NCBI RefSeq assembly: GCF_002900965.1
Contig: NZ_PJOM01000002.1
Location: 682,001 to 746,000 of the forward strand
Direction: 5' to 3'
Length of the DNA stretch: 64,000 nt
DNA from: Pseudotabrizicola formosa
GTDB taxonomy: Bacteria > Pseudomonadota > Alphaproteobacteria > Rhodobacterales > Rhodobacteraceae
Shown here: positions 1 to 12,748 of the stretch, one piece after another
Position numbering within the stretch: position 1 is the first letter of the stretch
Layout of the letters: each line of letters starts with the position of its first letter
Program-made: the position numbers and the translations under genes
Notes under the pieces: model-generated
The model's database searches: none
What the model saw: only the letters and a program-made list of their open reading frames with translations
What the model was told of the DNA's origin: nothing

Positions 1-274
1 GGGTCTGGGTCTGCCGATCATCGACCACGGGTCGCATATTGTGCCCGTGCACGTCGGCGACCCTACCCATTGCAAGATGCTGTCCGACATGTTGCTGGAT
101 CAGTTCGGGGTCTATGTGCAGCCGATCAATTACCCCACCGTGCCGCGCGGCACCGAGCGGCTGCGTTTCACGCCGTCACCTGTGCATGACTCTGTGGAAA
201 TTAATCGTTTGGTAATGGCTATGGATCATCTTTGGCGTCAGTGTGCGCTAAATCGCGCCGAGGTGTCAGCCTAG
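1..274 (+). CDS. hemA: 5-aminolevulinate synthase, C-terminal fragment
   Basis: Only the last 90 or so codons are present (reading frame from base 2); the gene begins before the window. The enzyme condenses glycine and succinyl-CoA to 5-aminolevulinate, the first step of heme and bacteriochlorophyll synthesis in Alphaproteobacteria (C4 or Shemin route), using PLP. The visible part holds family-typical stretches: HIVPV, VGDP, a segment reading YVQPINYPTVPRGTERLR, and FTPSPVHD. The stop is TAG at 272-274. The catalytic PLP lysine lies upstream, outside the window. Possession of this enzyme rather than only a glutamyl-tRNA route supports an alphaproteobacterial origin. Confidence 0.95.
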   Translation, partial: GLGLPIIDHGSHIVPVHVGDPTHCKMLSDMLLDQFGVYVQPINYPTVPRGTERLRFTPSPVHDSVEINRLVMAMDHLWRQCALNRAEVSA

Positions 275-390
275 GGCCGTTCTCGCAGGTGCAAAAGACC
301 TTGTGCTGTGATAACGAATCCCTAATACGAACAAAATGAGTCGTGGTAAAAACGGCTATGGGACTTGGGGACAGTCATGGGGCAGCGCGC

Positions 391-1611
391 ATGATCGGGC
401 GGAGGGCGAAACCTTCGATGCCGGAGACAGAGGGCCCAAAGGGCTTTGACGACTTCGATCTGCGGCTGGGCGACCTCATGCGGGGCGAGCGCGCCACGAT
501 GGGCAAATCGCTGTTGGACGTGCAGCGCGAGTTGAAAATCAAGGCCGCCTATATCGCCGCCATCGAAAATGCCGATATCTCTGCCTTTGAAACCCAAGGG
601 TTTGTGGCGGGTTACGTTCGGTCTTATGCGCGCTATCTGGGGATGGACCCGGATATGGCCTTTGCCCGGTTTTCCAAGGAAGCGAATTTCGAAGTGGCCC
701 ATGGCATGAGTGCCGCCGCCTCGTCTTCGGGGATGACCGCCGCGCGCAGCCGCAGCACGCAGGTGTTCAGCGACCCTCTGGCCAACCCGAACGCAACCTT
801 TATCCCCCGCAGCGAAAGCCTGTTCGCGCAGGTGGAACCGGGGGCGGTCGGATCGCTTCTGGTGCTGGTCGCCTTGATCGGGGCGATTGGCTATGGCGGC
901 TGGTCGGTGCTGCAGGAAGTGCAGCGCGTGCAACTGTCGCCAGTGGATCAGGCCCCTGCGGTTGTGGCGGAAATCGACCCGCTGGGCAATATCAGCGGGT
1001 CAGCCCCCTTGGTGCGCTCGGCCCCGATGGCGGCAACCGAGCTGGCCGGTGCAGATCCTGTGCAACAGCAGGCCGAGCAGATGGATCGCCTTTACCGCCC
1101 GCAGGCGCTTGATGTACCCGTGCTGACCGCGCGTGATGGTCCGATTGCGGCGATCAACCCGCGTCTGGCCGTTGCTGCGGTGACCTCCGAGGCGGTGGAT
1201 GCCGCCCTGGCGGAAGCCTTGGGCACGACAGACTCTCAGGTTCAGGTCGTGGCCGATGCGCAGCCGGGAGTCGAGATTCTGGCCGTGCGCCCCTCTTGGG
1301 TGCGGGTGTCTTCGGCAGATGGCACGGTGTTGTTCGAAAAGATCCTGGATGCCGGCGAACGTTGGGCCGTGCCGCAGCTCGAAGAGCCGCCGGTTCTGCG
1401 CGCGGGCAATTCCGGATCGGTCTATTTTGCGGTGAATGGCCAGACCTACGGCCCGGCTGCCCCCGGCGCACAGGTGGTCCGGAACGTCGCCCTGTCACCC
1501 GAAGCGTTGACCGAGACCTTTGCAGTCGCCGATCTGGAGCGCGATGCCGATCTGGCCGCGCTGGTGAATGTGGCCGATGCCTCACAGGTTCTGAACGCGC
1601 CGTCGCAATAG
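391..1611 (+). CDS. RodZ-like helix-turn-helix membrane protein
   Basis: An N-terminal Xre/Cro-type helix-turn-helix (about residues 30-85, with the LDVQRELKIKAAYIAAIE type helix pair) is followed by a single membrane helix near residues 152-174 and a long Ala/Val-rich region with a C-terminal DUF4115-type beta domain. This is the architecture of RodZ, the bitopic protein that links MreB to the rod-shape wall machinery; the cytoplasmic HTH binds MreB rather than DNA in studied members. The open frame extends to a GTG at 343, but ATG 391 (MIGRR) or ATG 418, which has GGAGG at 401-405, are more likely starts. A hairpin terminator follows at 1672-1700. Confidence 0.75.
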   Translation: MIGRRAKPSMPETEGPKGFDDFDLRLGDLMRGERATMGKSLLDVQRELKIKAAYIAAIENADISAFETQGFVAGYVRSYARYLGMDPDMAFARFSKEANFEVAHGMSAAASSSGMTAARSRSTQVFSDPLANPNATFIPRSESLFAQVEPGAVGSLLVLVALIGAIGYGGWSVLQEVQRVQLSPVDQAPAVVAEIDPLGNISGSAPLVRSAPMAATELAGADPVQQQAEQMDRLYRPQALDVPVLTARDGPIAAINPRLAVAAVTSEAVDAALAEALGTTDSQVQVVADAQPGVEILAVRPSWVRVSSADGTVLFEKILDAGERWAVPQLEEPPVLRAGNSGSVYFAVNGQTYGPAAPGAQVVRNVALSPEALTETFAVADLERDADLAALVNVADASQVLNAPSQ

Positions 1612-1671
1612 GCGGGGCGGACCCGGGGGTCGCAGACCTGTTACAGGATTGCGTCAATCCTGAGTGACAGG

Positions 1672-1700
1672 GCCGCCCTTGGCATTGCCGGGGCGGCTTT
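1672..1700 (+). terminator. Intrinsic terminator between the RodZ-like gene and ispG
   Basis: Stem GCCGCCC (1672-1678) pairs with GGGCGGC (1691-1697), with a 12-base loop, followed by TTTGT. It lies 60 bases after the RodZ-like stop codon and just before ispG, so ispG probably has its own promoter or depends on partial read-through. Confidence 0.6.
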
Positions 1701-1741
1701 GTCGTCCTATCAAGGGGCAAAGCTTAAAGGATCTGCGCAAG

Positions 1742-2878
1742 ATGAGCCTGAATTCTGTCCGCCCCTGGCGTAACATCTATCGTCGTACCTCGCGCCAGAT
1801 CCGCGTTGGCAAGGTGCTGGTCGGGGGGGATGCGCCGATTTCGGTGCAGACCATGACCAACACCCTGACCACCGATGTGGAAGGCACGCTGGACCAGATC
1901 CGCCGCGCGGCGATTGCCGGGGCCGATATTGTCCGCGTCTCGACCCCTGACCCGGAAAGCACGGCGGCGCTGCGCGAGATCTGCGCCGAAAGCCCGGTGC
2001 CGATCGTGGCCGACATCCATTTTCATTACAAACGCGCCATCGAAGCGGCAGAGGCGGGGGCTGCCTGTCTTCGGATCAACCCCGGCAATATCGGCGACGC
2101 CAAACGTGTGGCCGAGGTGGTGAAGGCGGCCAAGGATCATGGCTGTTCCATCCGCATCGGGGTGAATGCGGGATCGCTGGAAAAGCACCTTCTGGACAAA
2201 TATGGCGAGCCTTGCCCGGATGCGATGGTGGAATCCGGCATGGACCATATCAAGCTGTTGCAGGACAACGATTTTCACGAATTCAAGATCTCGGTCAAAG
2301 CGTCGGATGTGTTCATGGCGGCGGCGGCCTATCAGCAGCTGGCCGATGTGACCGATGCGCCGATCCATCTGGGGATCACCGAGGCCGGGGGCCTGCAATC
2401 GGGCACGGTGAAATCGGCCATCGGTCTGGGCAACCTCCTCTGGATGGGGATCGGTGATACCATCCGGGTGTCCTTGTCGGCGGACCCGGTGGAAGAGGTG
2501 AAGGTCGGGTTCGAGATCCTGAAATCACTGGGCCTGCGGCATCGCGGTGTCACGATCATCTCTTGCCCGTCCTGCGCGCGGCAGGGCTTTGACGTGATCA
2601 AGACGGTCAGCGCGCTGGAAGACCGGCTGGCGCATGTGACCACCAGCCTGTCGCTGTCGATCATCGGCTGTGTGGTCAACGGCCCCGGAGAGGCGCTGAT
2701 GACCGACATCGGCTTTACCGGTGGCGGGGCAGGGTCGGGGATGGTCTACCTGGCCGGCAAGCAAAGCCACAAGCTGGGCAATGACGCGATGATTGACCAC
2801 ATCGTGGAACTGGTCGAGGCCAAGGCCGCCGAGATTCAGGCGGCAGAGGCCGCAGCAGAGGCGGAAGCGGCAGAATAG
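1742..2878 (+). CDS. ispG: 4-hydroxy-3-methylbut-2-en-1-yl diphosphate synthase (GcpE)
   Basis: IspG catalyses the penultimate step of the MEP isoprenoid pathway, reducing the cyclic diphosphate MEcPP to HMBPP with a [4Fe-4S] cluster. The 378-residue protein has the N-terminal TIM barrel and, at the C-terminus, the cluster-binding SCPSC (Cys275, Cys278) and GCVVNGPGE (Cys310, Glu317) motifs. The ATG at 1742 ([11 protein letters not shown]) gives the usual family length; the open frame extends upstream to 1664 but through the terminator hairpin. The C-terminus is an Ala/Glu-rich tail. The converging mnmA gene ends 16 bases after the stop. Confidence 0.96.
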   Translation: MSLNSVRPWRNIYRRTSRQIRVGKVLVGGDAPISVQTMTNTLTTDVEGTLDQIRRAAIAGADIVRVSTPDPESTAALREICAESPVPIVADIHFHYKRAIEAAEAGAACLRINPGNIGDAKRVAEVVKAAKDHGCSIRIGVNAGSLEKHLLDKYGEPCPDAMVESGMDHIKLLQDNDFHEFKISVKASDVFMAAAAYQQLADVTDAPIHLGITEAGGLQSGTVKSAIGLGNLLWMGIGDTIRVSLSADPVEEVKVGFEILKSLGLRHRGVTIISCPSCARQGFDVIKTVSALEDRLAHVTTSLSLSIIGCVVNGPGEALMTDIGFTGGGAGSGMVYLAGKQSHKLGNDAMIDHIVELVEAKAAEIQAAEAAAEAEAAE

Positions 2879-2893
2879 GGCGAACGGGCGGAA

Positions 2894-4030
2894 TTATCGC
2901 CCGCGCCAGACCCAGCCGCCGCCCAAGACCCGGCTGCCTTCGGGGGCATAAAACACACAGGCCTGACCGGCGCTGACGCCATCTTCCGGGTCCAGCAATT
3001 CCACTTCGGCTTCGGTTGCCGAAAGCGGACGGATCACGGCGGGGCGTGGCGGACGGGTCGAGCGGACCTTGACATGCACCTGCCATTCGGGCTGCGAGTC
3101 AAAGGGGACGTCCCCCAGCCAGTTCACCTCGCGCACTGGGATGGTGCGGGTGGCAAGCGACTCGCGCGGGCCGACGATGACGCGCCGCCTCTCGGGATCA
3201 AGCCGCACCACATAAAGCGGATCGCCCAGACCGCCGATGCCCAGCCCTTTGCGCTGACCGATGGTGTAATGGATCACACCGCGGTGCTGGCCCAGCACGC
3301 GGCCTTCCAGATCGACGATCTCGCCCGGATCGGCAGCCCCGGGCCGCAGCTTTTCGATCACTGCGGCGTAATTGCCGTTCGGCACAAAGCAGATGTCCTG
3401 ACTGTCGGGCTTGTCGGCCACTGGCAGCCCGTATCTGGCCGCAAGCGCGCGCGTTTCTGCCTTGGAGTGCAGATGCCCCAGCGGAAAGCGCAAAAACGCC
3501 AATTGTTCTGCCGTGGTCGAGAACAGAAAATAGCTCTGGTCCCGGCCCGCATCGGCGGCGGCATGCAGCTCTGGTCCGGCATCCCCGGTCTTGCGCTGGA
3601 TGTAATGCCCTGTCGCCATACAATCGGCATCCAGATCGCGGGCGGTCGCCAGCAGATCCTTGAACTTCACCCGCTCATTGCAGCGGATGCAGGGCACCGG
3701 GGTGGCCCCCGCCAGATAGGCATCGGCAAACTCTTCCATCACTGCTTCGCGGAAGGTGTTTTCATAATCCAGCACGTAATGCGGAAACCCCATGGTTTCG
3801 GCCACGCGCCGGGCATCGTGAATGTCGCGGCCCGCACAGCAGGCCCCTTTTTTCGCCAGCGCTGCGCCGTGATCATAGAGTTGCAGCGTGACGCCCACCA
3901 CGTCATAGCCTTCGTCCTTGAGCATCGCCGCGACGACCGAGGAATCGACGCCGCCCGACATCGCCACCACGACCCGCGTGGCAGATGGCTGCTTTGGCAG
4001 CCCCAGCGAATTAAGCGGGTGGTCCAGCAT
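2894..4030 (-). CDS. mnmA: tRNA-specific 2-thiouridylase
   Basis: MnmA thiolates uridine-34 of Lys, Glu and Gln tRNAs, adenylating the base and transferring persulfide sulfur. The 378-residue protein starts MLDHPLNS at 4030; the longer frame (to 4111) has an untypical N-terminus. The ATP-pyrophosphatase P-loop SGGVDSS is at residues 25-31. The nucleophilic cysteine is Cys117 in PCIRCNE, and the second catalytic cysteine lies in SQDICFVP. The gene diverges from sciP, so the 135-base gap 4031-4165 must carry both promoters. Confidence 0.95.
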   Translation of the reverse strand: MLDHPLNSLGLPKQPSATRVVVAMSGGVDSSVVAAMLKDEGYDVVGVTLQLYDHGAALAKKGACCAGRDIHDARRVAETMGFPHYVLDYENTFREAVMEEFADAYLAGATPVPCIRCNERVKFKDLLATARDLDADCMATGHYIQRKTGDAGPELHAAADAGRDQSYFLFSTTAEQLAFLRFPLGHLHSKAETRALAARYGLPVADKPDSQDICFVPNGNYAAVIEKLRPGAADPGEIVDLEGRVLGQHRGVIHYTIGQRKGLGIGGLGDPLYVVRLDPERRRVIVGPRESLATRTIPVREVNWLGDVPFDSQPEWQVHVKVRSTRPPRPAVIRPLSATEAEVELLDPEDGVSAGQACVFYAPEGSRVLGGGWVWRGR

Positions 4031-4165
4031 GATCAAACCTTTCACGAATGGCGCGTAATATAGGAAAATACACGGCAGTCTCAACCCCTTCCGTCGCGCA
4101 ACCTTCACCATGGCTTAAGTCCGATCGGGCACGGTCAGTCTCATATGGGACGGTGATGGAAAGAC

Positions 4166-4450
4166 ATGGCCATGTATCTTAAACGTGTTGATGGCCCGCG
4201 TCAGGTGACCCTGCCGGATGGCAGCATCCTGACCCGCGCCGATTTGCCCGCTCCTGACACGCGGCGCTGGGTGGCCAGTCGCAAGGTGGTGGTGGTGCGT
4301 GCCGTGATCCATGGCCTGATCACCGAGGCAGAGGCGCTGGAACGCTATGCCTTGTCGGAAGAAGAATTCGCCCTGTGGCGACAGGCTGTTGAGGTGCATG
4401 GCGAAAAAGGGCTGAAGGTCACCACGATCCAGAAATACAGACAATCGTAA
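4166..4450 (+). CDS. sciP: CtrA inhibitor SciP (DUF1153 family)
   Basis: This 94-residue protein matches the SciP family (YLKRVDGPRQVTLPDG at the start, helix-turn-helix in the middle, a C-terminus around TTIQKYR). In Caulobacter SciP binds CtrA and DNA and blocks CtrA-dependent transcription in the early cell cycle. Here it sits directly upstream of ctrA, 93 bases away and in the same direction. ATG 4166 (MAMYLK) is used; ATG 4172 would give the shorter MYLKRV start seen in homologues. In Rhodobacter, SciP and CtrA together affect motility and gene transfer agent production, which fits the lysis cassette at 37.4-38.5 kb. Confidence 0.9.
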   Translation: MAMYLKRVDGPRQVTLPDGSILTRADLPAPDTRRWVASRKVVVVRAVIHGLITEAEALERYALSEEEFALWRQAVEVHGEKGLKVTTIQKYRQS

Positions 4451-4477
4451 GTTGTTTTTATGGCGCGCAATCTTAGA

Positions 4478-4494
4478 GTAACCTATGGTTAACC
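4478..4494 (+). promoter_or_regulatory. CtrA binding box in the ctrA promoter
   Basis: GTAA (4478-4481), seven bases, then TTAACC (4489-4494): one mismatch from the CtrA consensus TTAA-N7-TTAAC. It lies 50 bases upstream of the ctrA start. A further TTAAC half site is at 4511-4515. This suggests autoregulation of ctrA as known in Caulobacter. Confidence 0.65.
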
Positions 4495-4543
4495 ATTGCC
4501 GTCCATGTTGTTAACGTACCTGTATGTGTTGCGGAGCCTTACC

Positions 4544-5251
4544 ATGCGAATTTTACTCGTCGAGGATGATCCCACAACCTCGCGCAGCATCGAATTGATG
4601 CTAAGCCATGCCAATCTGAATGTTTATTGCACAGATTTGGGCGAAGATGGCATCGATCTGGCAAAGCTCTATGATTACGACCTTATTTTGCTTGACCTGA
4701 ACCTTCCGGATATGTCCGGCCATGAGGTGTTAAGGCAATTGCGATTGGCGCGAATCGAAACGCCTATTCTGATTCTCTCTGGCACGGATGACACGGATTC
4801 AAAGCTCAAAGGCTTTGGTTTTGGCGCAGATGATTACCTGACAAAGCCCTTTCACCGCGAAGAACTGGTGGCGCGCATTCATGCGATCATCCGCCGGTCG
4901 AAAGGGCATAGCCAATCGGTAATCGTGACCGGCAAGGTGAATGTGAACCTGGATGCCAAGACGGTTGAGGTGGACAACAAGACGGTGCATCTGACCGGCA
5001 AGGAATATCAGATGCTGGAACTGCTCTCGTTGCGCAAGGGCACCACGCTGACCAAGGAAATGTTCCTGAACCACCTCTACGGCGGCATGGATGAGCCGGA
5101 ATTGAAGATCATTGATGTCTTCATCTGCAAGCTGCGCAAAAAGCTGGCAGAGGCGACAGGTGGCCACAATTACATCGAAACCGTCTGGGGGCGTGGTTAT
5201 GTGCTGCGTGACCCGGTGGGCGAACCGCGCAAGATGGCGGCCAACGCCTGA
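4544..5251 (+). CDS. ctrA: Cell cycle response regulator CtrA
   Basis: An OmpR/PhoB-type response regulator of 235 residues. Receiver domain at residues 1-115 with acidic pocket Glu7-Asp8-Asp9 and phosphoacceptor Asp51 (the same number as in Caulobacter CtrA); the switch lysine is in [14 protein letters not shown] winged-helix DNA-binding domain follows (residues 125-225, ending GRGYVLRDP). The ATG at 4544 (MRILLVEDD) is chosen over an upstream in-frame start at 4496 because it fits the family N-terminus exactly. The C-terminus ends Asn-Ala rather than the Ala-Ala degradation signal of Caulobacter CtrA. In Rhodobacterales CtrA controls flagella and gene transfer agent genes rather than being essential. 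Confidence 0.95.
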   Translation: MRILLVEDDPTTSRSIELMLSHANLNVYCTDLGEDGIDLAKLYDYDLILLDLNLPDMSGHEVLRQLRLARIETPILILSGTDDTDSKLKGFGFGADDYLTKPFHREELVARIHAIIRRSKGHSQSVIVTGKVNVNLDAKTVEVDNKTVHLTGKEYQMLELLSLRKGTTLTKEMFLNHLYGGMDEPELKIIDVFICKLRKKLAEATGGHNYIETVWGRGYVLRDPVGEPRKMAANA

Positions 5252-9513
<4,262 letters not shown>

Positions 9514-9528
9514 AGCGAAACGCGGTTT

Positions 9529-9580
9529 GTTCTCGAATGTTCTTAAAAAGTTCTTTACAGGGTGGCGTTCCTATGAGAAC
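9529..9580 (+). promoter_or_regulatory. SOS (LexA) box cluster upstream of a small membrane protein
   Basis: GTTC at 9539-9542 and GTTC at 9550-9553 are separated by exactly seven bases (TTAAAAA), a perfect match to the GTTC-N7-GTTC LexA box defined for Rhodobacter and other Alphaproteobacteria. A further GTTC lies at 9529-9532, and GTTC 9567-9570 with GAAC 9577-9580 forms an inverted pair. The cluster lies between the recG stop and the ATG at 9611. Confidence 0.7.
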
Positions 9581-9610
9581 AATATGGCAACACGCAAACA
9601 GGAGGATGCC

Positions 9611-9727
9611 ATGGTTGCCCAAGTCAAGGAAATCGTCACCCGGTCTCGCGCCACGTTGATTGAGGATCTGTTGGGCGTGGTTGCCCTGTTTGCCTCGCTT
9701 TACGTCTGCCTGTCGTTCTCGTTCTGA
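9611..9727 (+). CDS. Small single-span membrane protein, probably SOS-regulated
   Basis: A 38-residue peptide beginning MVAQVKEIVTRSRATL with a short charged amphipathic head and one hydrophobic helix (LLGVVALFASLYVCLSF) reaching the C-terminus. ATG 9611 has GGAGG at 9601-9605, five bases upstream; the frame continues up to 9500 but without a comparable ribosome site. A strong hairpin terminator follows at 9813-9847. Function unknown. Its size, single membrane helix and upstream GTTC-N7-GTTC box resemble the plan of SOS-induced division inhibitors such as Caulobacter SidA (29 residues), but no sequence relation is claimed. It could also be a constitutive small membrane protein. Confidence 0.6.
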   Translation: MVAQVKEIVTRSRATLIEDLLGVVALFASLYVCLSFSF

Positions 9728-9812
9728 CACTGCCTGCGGTCTGACACGCGCGCGCGCGCCCCGCATCTGTCCCCAAGGGATGCCTATCAGCGCGCAACAG
9801 ACACGCCACTTG

Positions 9813-9847
9813 CCGCCGCCGTCGATCTGACGTGCGGCGGTTTTTTT
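9813..9847 (+). terminator. Strong intrinsic terminator after the small membrane protein
   Basis: Stem CCGCCGC (9813-9819) with GCGGCGG (9834-9840), continued by an inner CGTC/GACG stem, then seven T (9841-9847). It closes the recG / small protein unit and separates it from the converging NifU-like gene. Confidence 0.85.
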
Positions 9848-9866
9848 ATGCCGGGGGGTGCAGCTG

Positions 9867-10319
9867 TCAGCCTTGGGGCAGGGCCGCCTCTGCCATCACA
9901 GCCGCCTCTGCCGCCGCTTCGATCGCGAGCAGGATAGAGGCGTGGCGGTTCTTGTAATCCCGTGCCGGGGTCAGCACGACAAAGCCGTCAAACGGGGCGG
10001 CGGGCACCGGGCCTTCCTCCCGCAGCATCGCGCGCAGGGCATCACGGCCCTCTGCGAGTTCGGCCGCGCTGCGCCCGATCACCACCTCGCCCAGCAGGCT
10101 GGCGGCGGCTTGCCCCAACGCGCAGGCTTTGACGTCCTGACCAAAGGCACTGACCCGGCCATCCTGCATCACCACATCCACCGTTACGGTAGACCCGCAC
10201 AGGGGGGACCGTTTGCGCAGGGTGGCTTGCGGCGCGGGCAGGCGCCCATGGTGGGGAATGTCGGCTGCCAGTTCCAGAATCCGACCGGAATAGAGTTTGA
10301 TCAGGTCACTGTCGCTCAT
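9867..10319 (-). CDS. NifU/IscU-like iron-sulfur cluster assembly scaffold protein
   Basis: A 150-residue protein of the NifU N-terminal (SufU/IscU-like) fold: start MSDSDLIKLYSGRIL, the SPLCGSTV segment with the first cysteine ligand, and the KACALGQAAASLL segment with the second. Such proteins act as scaffolds or accessory proteins in Fe-S cluster building; the third canonical cysteine of IscU is not obvious, as in other short alphaproteobacterial members. The frame runs up to 10439 but ATG 10319 fits the family. It diverges from hisI across 64 bases. Confidence 0.8.
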   Translation of the reverse strand: MSDSDLIKLYSGRILELAADIPHHGRLPAPQATLRKRSPLCGSTVTVDVVMQDGRVSAFGQDVKACALGQAAASLLGEVVIGRSAAELAEGRDALRAMLREEGPVPAAPFDGFVVLTPARDYKNRHASILLAIEAAAEAAVMAEAALPQG

Positions 10320-10383
10320 CGCGCTTTTCCTTTTGTCGAACCTTAGATAGACCGATCCTCCGCAGCCGCCAAGGAGAACGCGC

Positions 10384-10755
10384 ATGGCTTTCGACCCCGC
10401 CAGCCTGAAATACGACGCCAACGGGCTGATCCCCTGCATCGCGCAGGATCATGCGACGGGCGAGGTGCTGATGATGGCCTGGATGAATGCGGCTGCGGTT
10501 GCGCAAACCCTTTCTACCGGGCGGGTGACCTATTGGTCACGGTCGCGCGCGGCATTCTGGATCAAGGGCGAAACCTCGGGACATGTGCAGCATCTGGTGG
10601 AGTTCCGGGTCGATTGCGACCGCGATTGCCTGCTGGTGCGCGTGCATCAGCACGGGCCTGCCTGCCATACCAACCGCCGGTCGTGCTTCTATACGCTGGT
10701 GCAGGATGGCGCCGAGGTGATCACCATGGAACCGATGACCAAAGCTGATCGTTGA
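10384..10755 (+). CDS. hisI: Phosphoribosyl-AMP cyclohydrolase
   Basis: HisI opens the purine ring of phosphoribosyl-AMP, the third step of histidine synthesis. The 123-residue protein is the stand-alone single-domain form, with TYWSRSR, the VDCDRD Mg/Zn site and the zinc cysteines in PACHTNRRSCFY. AAGGAG just upstream of ATG 10384 supports the start. No other his genes are nearby, as usual for split his genes in Rhodobacterales. Confidence 0.95.
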   Translation: MAFDPASLKYDANGLIPCIAQDHATGEVLMMAWMNAAAVAQTLSTGRVTYWSRSRAAFWIKGETSGHVQHLVEFRVDCDRDCLLVRVHQHGPACHTNRRSCFYTLVQDGAEVITMEPMTKADR

Positions 10756-10851
10756 CCAAAAGCATATCCTTTTCCCGGCGCCGCCCTTGACCTTCGGGCG
10801 GGAAAAGCTCCTATTTGCGCCAGTCCGTTACAACCGACAAAGGAACATCCG

Positions 10852-11451
10852 ATGGCTTTCACGCTTCCCGATCTGCCCTATGCCCATGATGCGCTCGCCG
10901 CGCTTGGCATGTCGAAAGAGACGCTCGAATATCACCATGACATTCACCACAAGGCCTATGTCGACAATGGCAACAAGCTGATTGCCGGCACCGAATGGGA
11001 AAACAAGTCGGTCGAAGAGATCGTCGTGGGCACCTATAACAAGACCGCCGTCGCCCAGAACGGCATTTTCAACAATGCCAGCCAGCACTGGAACCATGCC
11101 CTGTTCTGGGAGATCATGGGGCCGGGTGAAAAGGCGATGCCGGGCGCACTTGAAAAGGCGCTGACCGAGTCCTTCGGATCGGTCGCCAAGTTCAAGGAAG
11201 AGTTCTCCGCCGCCGGTGCCGGTCAGTTCGGCTCCGGCTGGGCCTGGCTGGTGAAGGATGCGGATGGCGCGCTCAAGGTCACCAAGACCGAGAATGGCGT
11301 CAATCCGCTGTGCTTTGGTCAGACAGCTCTGCTGGGCTGCGATGTGTGGGAGCATTCCTATTACATCGACTTCCGCAACAAGCGGCCGGCCTATCTGAGC
11401 AACTTCCTTGACAAGTTGGTGAACTGGGAAGCCGTCGCAGCCCGTATGTAA
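10852..11451 (+). CDS. sodB: Superoxide dismutase (Fe type)
   Basis: A 199-residue cytoplasmic superoxide dismutase converting superoxide to oxygen and peroxide. Metal ligands are visible: His in YHHDIHH, His in SQHWNHALFW, and Asp and His in DVWEHSYY; the GAGQFGSGW region is typical of iron-type enzymes. AAAGGA precedes ATG 10852. The upstream gap holds an 8-base perfect inverted repeat (CTTTTCCC 10769-10776, GGGAAAAG 10800-10807) without a T run, a possible mRNA hairpin or operator. A strong terminator follows at 11475-11508. Confidence 0.95.
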   Translation: MAFTLPDLPYAHDALAALGMSKETLEYHHDIHHKAYVDNGNKLIAGTEWENKSVEEIVVGTYNKTAVAQNGIFNNASQHWNHALFWEIMGPGEKAMPGALEKALTESFGSVAKFKEEFSAAGAGQFGSGWAWLVKDADGALKVTKTENGVNPLCFGQTALLGCDVWEHSYYIDFRNKRPAYLSNFLDKLVNWEAVAARM

Positions 11452-11474
11452 GGCCAAGCCTTTGATCTGAAACG

Positions 11475-11508
11475 AAAACCCGCGCAAGCCCGGCTTGCGC
11501 GGGTTTTT
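11475..11508 (+). terminator. Intrinsic terminator of sodB
   Basis: CCCGCGCAAGC (11479-11489) pairs with GCTTGCGCGGG (11493-11503) around a 3-base loop, with A residues before and TTTTT after the stem. Confidence 0.9.
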
Positions 11509-11589
11509 GCTTGGACAAATCGTCACACTTCCTTGGCATTTTTGCGTTCCCATCTGACGTAGAGAGAAAAAAAACGACAGGAGGTTTGG

Positions 11590-12024
11590 GTGCGCACAGG
11601 TGTTGGTGGACGGGGATGCTGGATTGTGGTGGTGGACGGGGCCGGGGCGATGATCCTGGAAAACGCGGGCTCAGTTACCGCCCCTGACCTTCGGGTGATA
11701 GACCGGATCGAAACGCCGGGACCAGAGGCTGGCCCCGCCGCGGCCCCCCGGCAAAACCTGCCCGTTGAGGCCAGTGACAGGGTGCGGCTGGCGGAAACCG
11801 CCATGGTGGCCATGCTGATGACCCGGTTGACCTTTGCGGTGCGGCAGTCGCGCACCACCCGTCTGGCGATTGCCGCGCCGCCGCATCTGATGGAGGCGAT
11901 CCGCACCCGGCTGGATGACGGTCTGCGCAGCCGGGTCGCGGTCATGGTGCCCAAGACCCTGACCCAGCATCCGCTCGACAAGATTGTCAGTCTGATGGCC
12001 GAAGCGATGGAGCGCGCGGCCTGA
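11590..12024 (+). CDS. Host-attachment family protein
   Basis: A 144-residue protein resembling the family annotated as required for attachment to host cells (PF10116), which has an RNase H-like fold related to archaeal peptide release factors. Seen here: an N-terminal strand CWIVVVDGAGAMIL followed by a variable linker and the conserved C-terminal region with RLAIAAPPHLMEAIR and VPKTLTQHPLDKI. The start is GTG 11590, preceded by AGGAGG at 11579-11584. The biochemical role of this family is unclear. It lies between sodB and the converging LOG gene. Confidence 0.7.
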   Translation: MRTGVGGRGCWIVVVDGAGAMILENAGSVTAPDLRVIDRIETPGPEAGPAAAPRQNLPVEASDRVRLAETAMVAMLMTRLTFAVRQSRTTRLAIAAPPHLMEAIRTRLDDGLRSRVAVMVPKTLTQHPLDKIVSLMAEAMERAA

Positions 12025-12062
12025 GACTTTTCCTGAAGTTTCCGGCGTAACCCACCAAAATG

Positions 12063-12617
12063 TCAGGCAAACTCGGTCCTGAGCCGGGCCAGCAGGCCCG
12101 GCACATCCGCAATGGCGTTAAAGGCATGGCGCAGATGCGCCTCGGCAAAGCCCTGATCAATGACGTGGTCGACAAGCCGTATCAGTGGTTGCCAGTAACC
12201 GCCGGTATCCAGAAGGAAAATCGGTTTGCTGTGCAGCCCGATCTGCCGCCAGGTCAGCACTTCGAAAAACTCGTCCAGACTGCCGGCCCCGCCGGGCAGC
12301 ACCACGATGGCATCCGAGTTCATGAACAAGACCTTCTTGCGCTCGTGCATGTCCTCGGTGATCACCAGTTGCCCCAGATCGCGCTTGCCTTGTTCCTTGC
12401 CCATCAGATGCGTCGGGATCACCCCCATGGTCCGGGCCCCCGCGCTCAGGGCGGCGCGGGCCACTTCGCCCATCAGCCCGACATCGCCTGCGCCGTAGAC
12501 CAGCCGCCAGCCGTTGTCTGCTATGCCCTGACCCAGGCTTTGGGCGTCTGCGGCATAGGCGGGCGACAGGCCGGGACGTGATCCGCAGAAGACACAGACA
12601 GAACGAAGCAGGGTCAT
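12063..12617 (-). CDS. LOG family phosphoribohydrolase (TIGR00730)
   Basis: LOG-family proteins hydrolyse nucleoside 5'-monophosphates (cytokinin riboside monophosphates and AMP) to base and ribose 5-phosphate. The 184-residue protein shows [10 protein letters not shown] at the N-terminus, GGRDVGLMG-like [12 protein letters not shown], and the catalytic [16 protein letters not shown] motif (canonical PGGxGTxxE, here with Ser for Thr). ATG 12617 has GAGG upstream. It diverges from the LysM gene. The physiological substrate in this organism cannot be read from the sequence. Confidence 0.9.
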   Translation of the reverse strand: MTLLRSVCVFCGSRPGLSPAYAADAQSLGQGIADNGWRLVYGAGDVGLMGEVARAALSAGARTMGVIPTHLMGKEQGKRDLGQLVITEDMHERKKVLFMNSDAIVVLPGGAGSLDEFFEVLTWRQIGLHSKPIFLLDTGGYWQPLIRLVDHVIDQGFAEAHLRHAFNAIADVPGLLARLRTEFA

Positions 12618-12748
12618 GGCGGCCTCACTATGGGATTTTCGTTGCAAGCCCAGTGTTATCGGGGTTCCTATGCAAAGGAAAGCAGGGGTCGGCAACAGGC
12701 CCCGCGGGCCGGGCCCTGTCTGGGGCCGGAATGCGACGGGGAAATGAC

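Noticed and set aside
9543-9557. TTAA-N7-TTTA as a CtrA box upstream of the small membrane peptide
   Set aside because: It coincides with the spacer and right arm of the perfect GTTC-N7-GTTC SOS box, which is a stronger explanation; the CtrA match has a mismatch in the right half.
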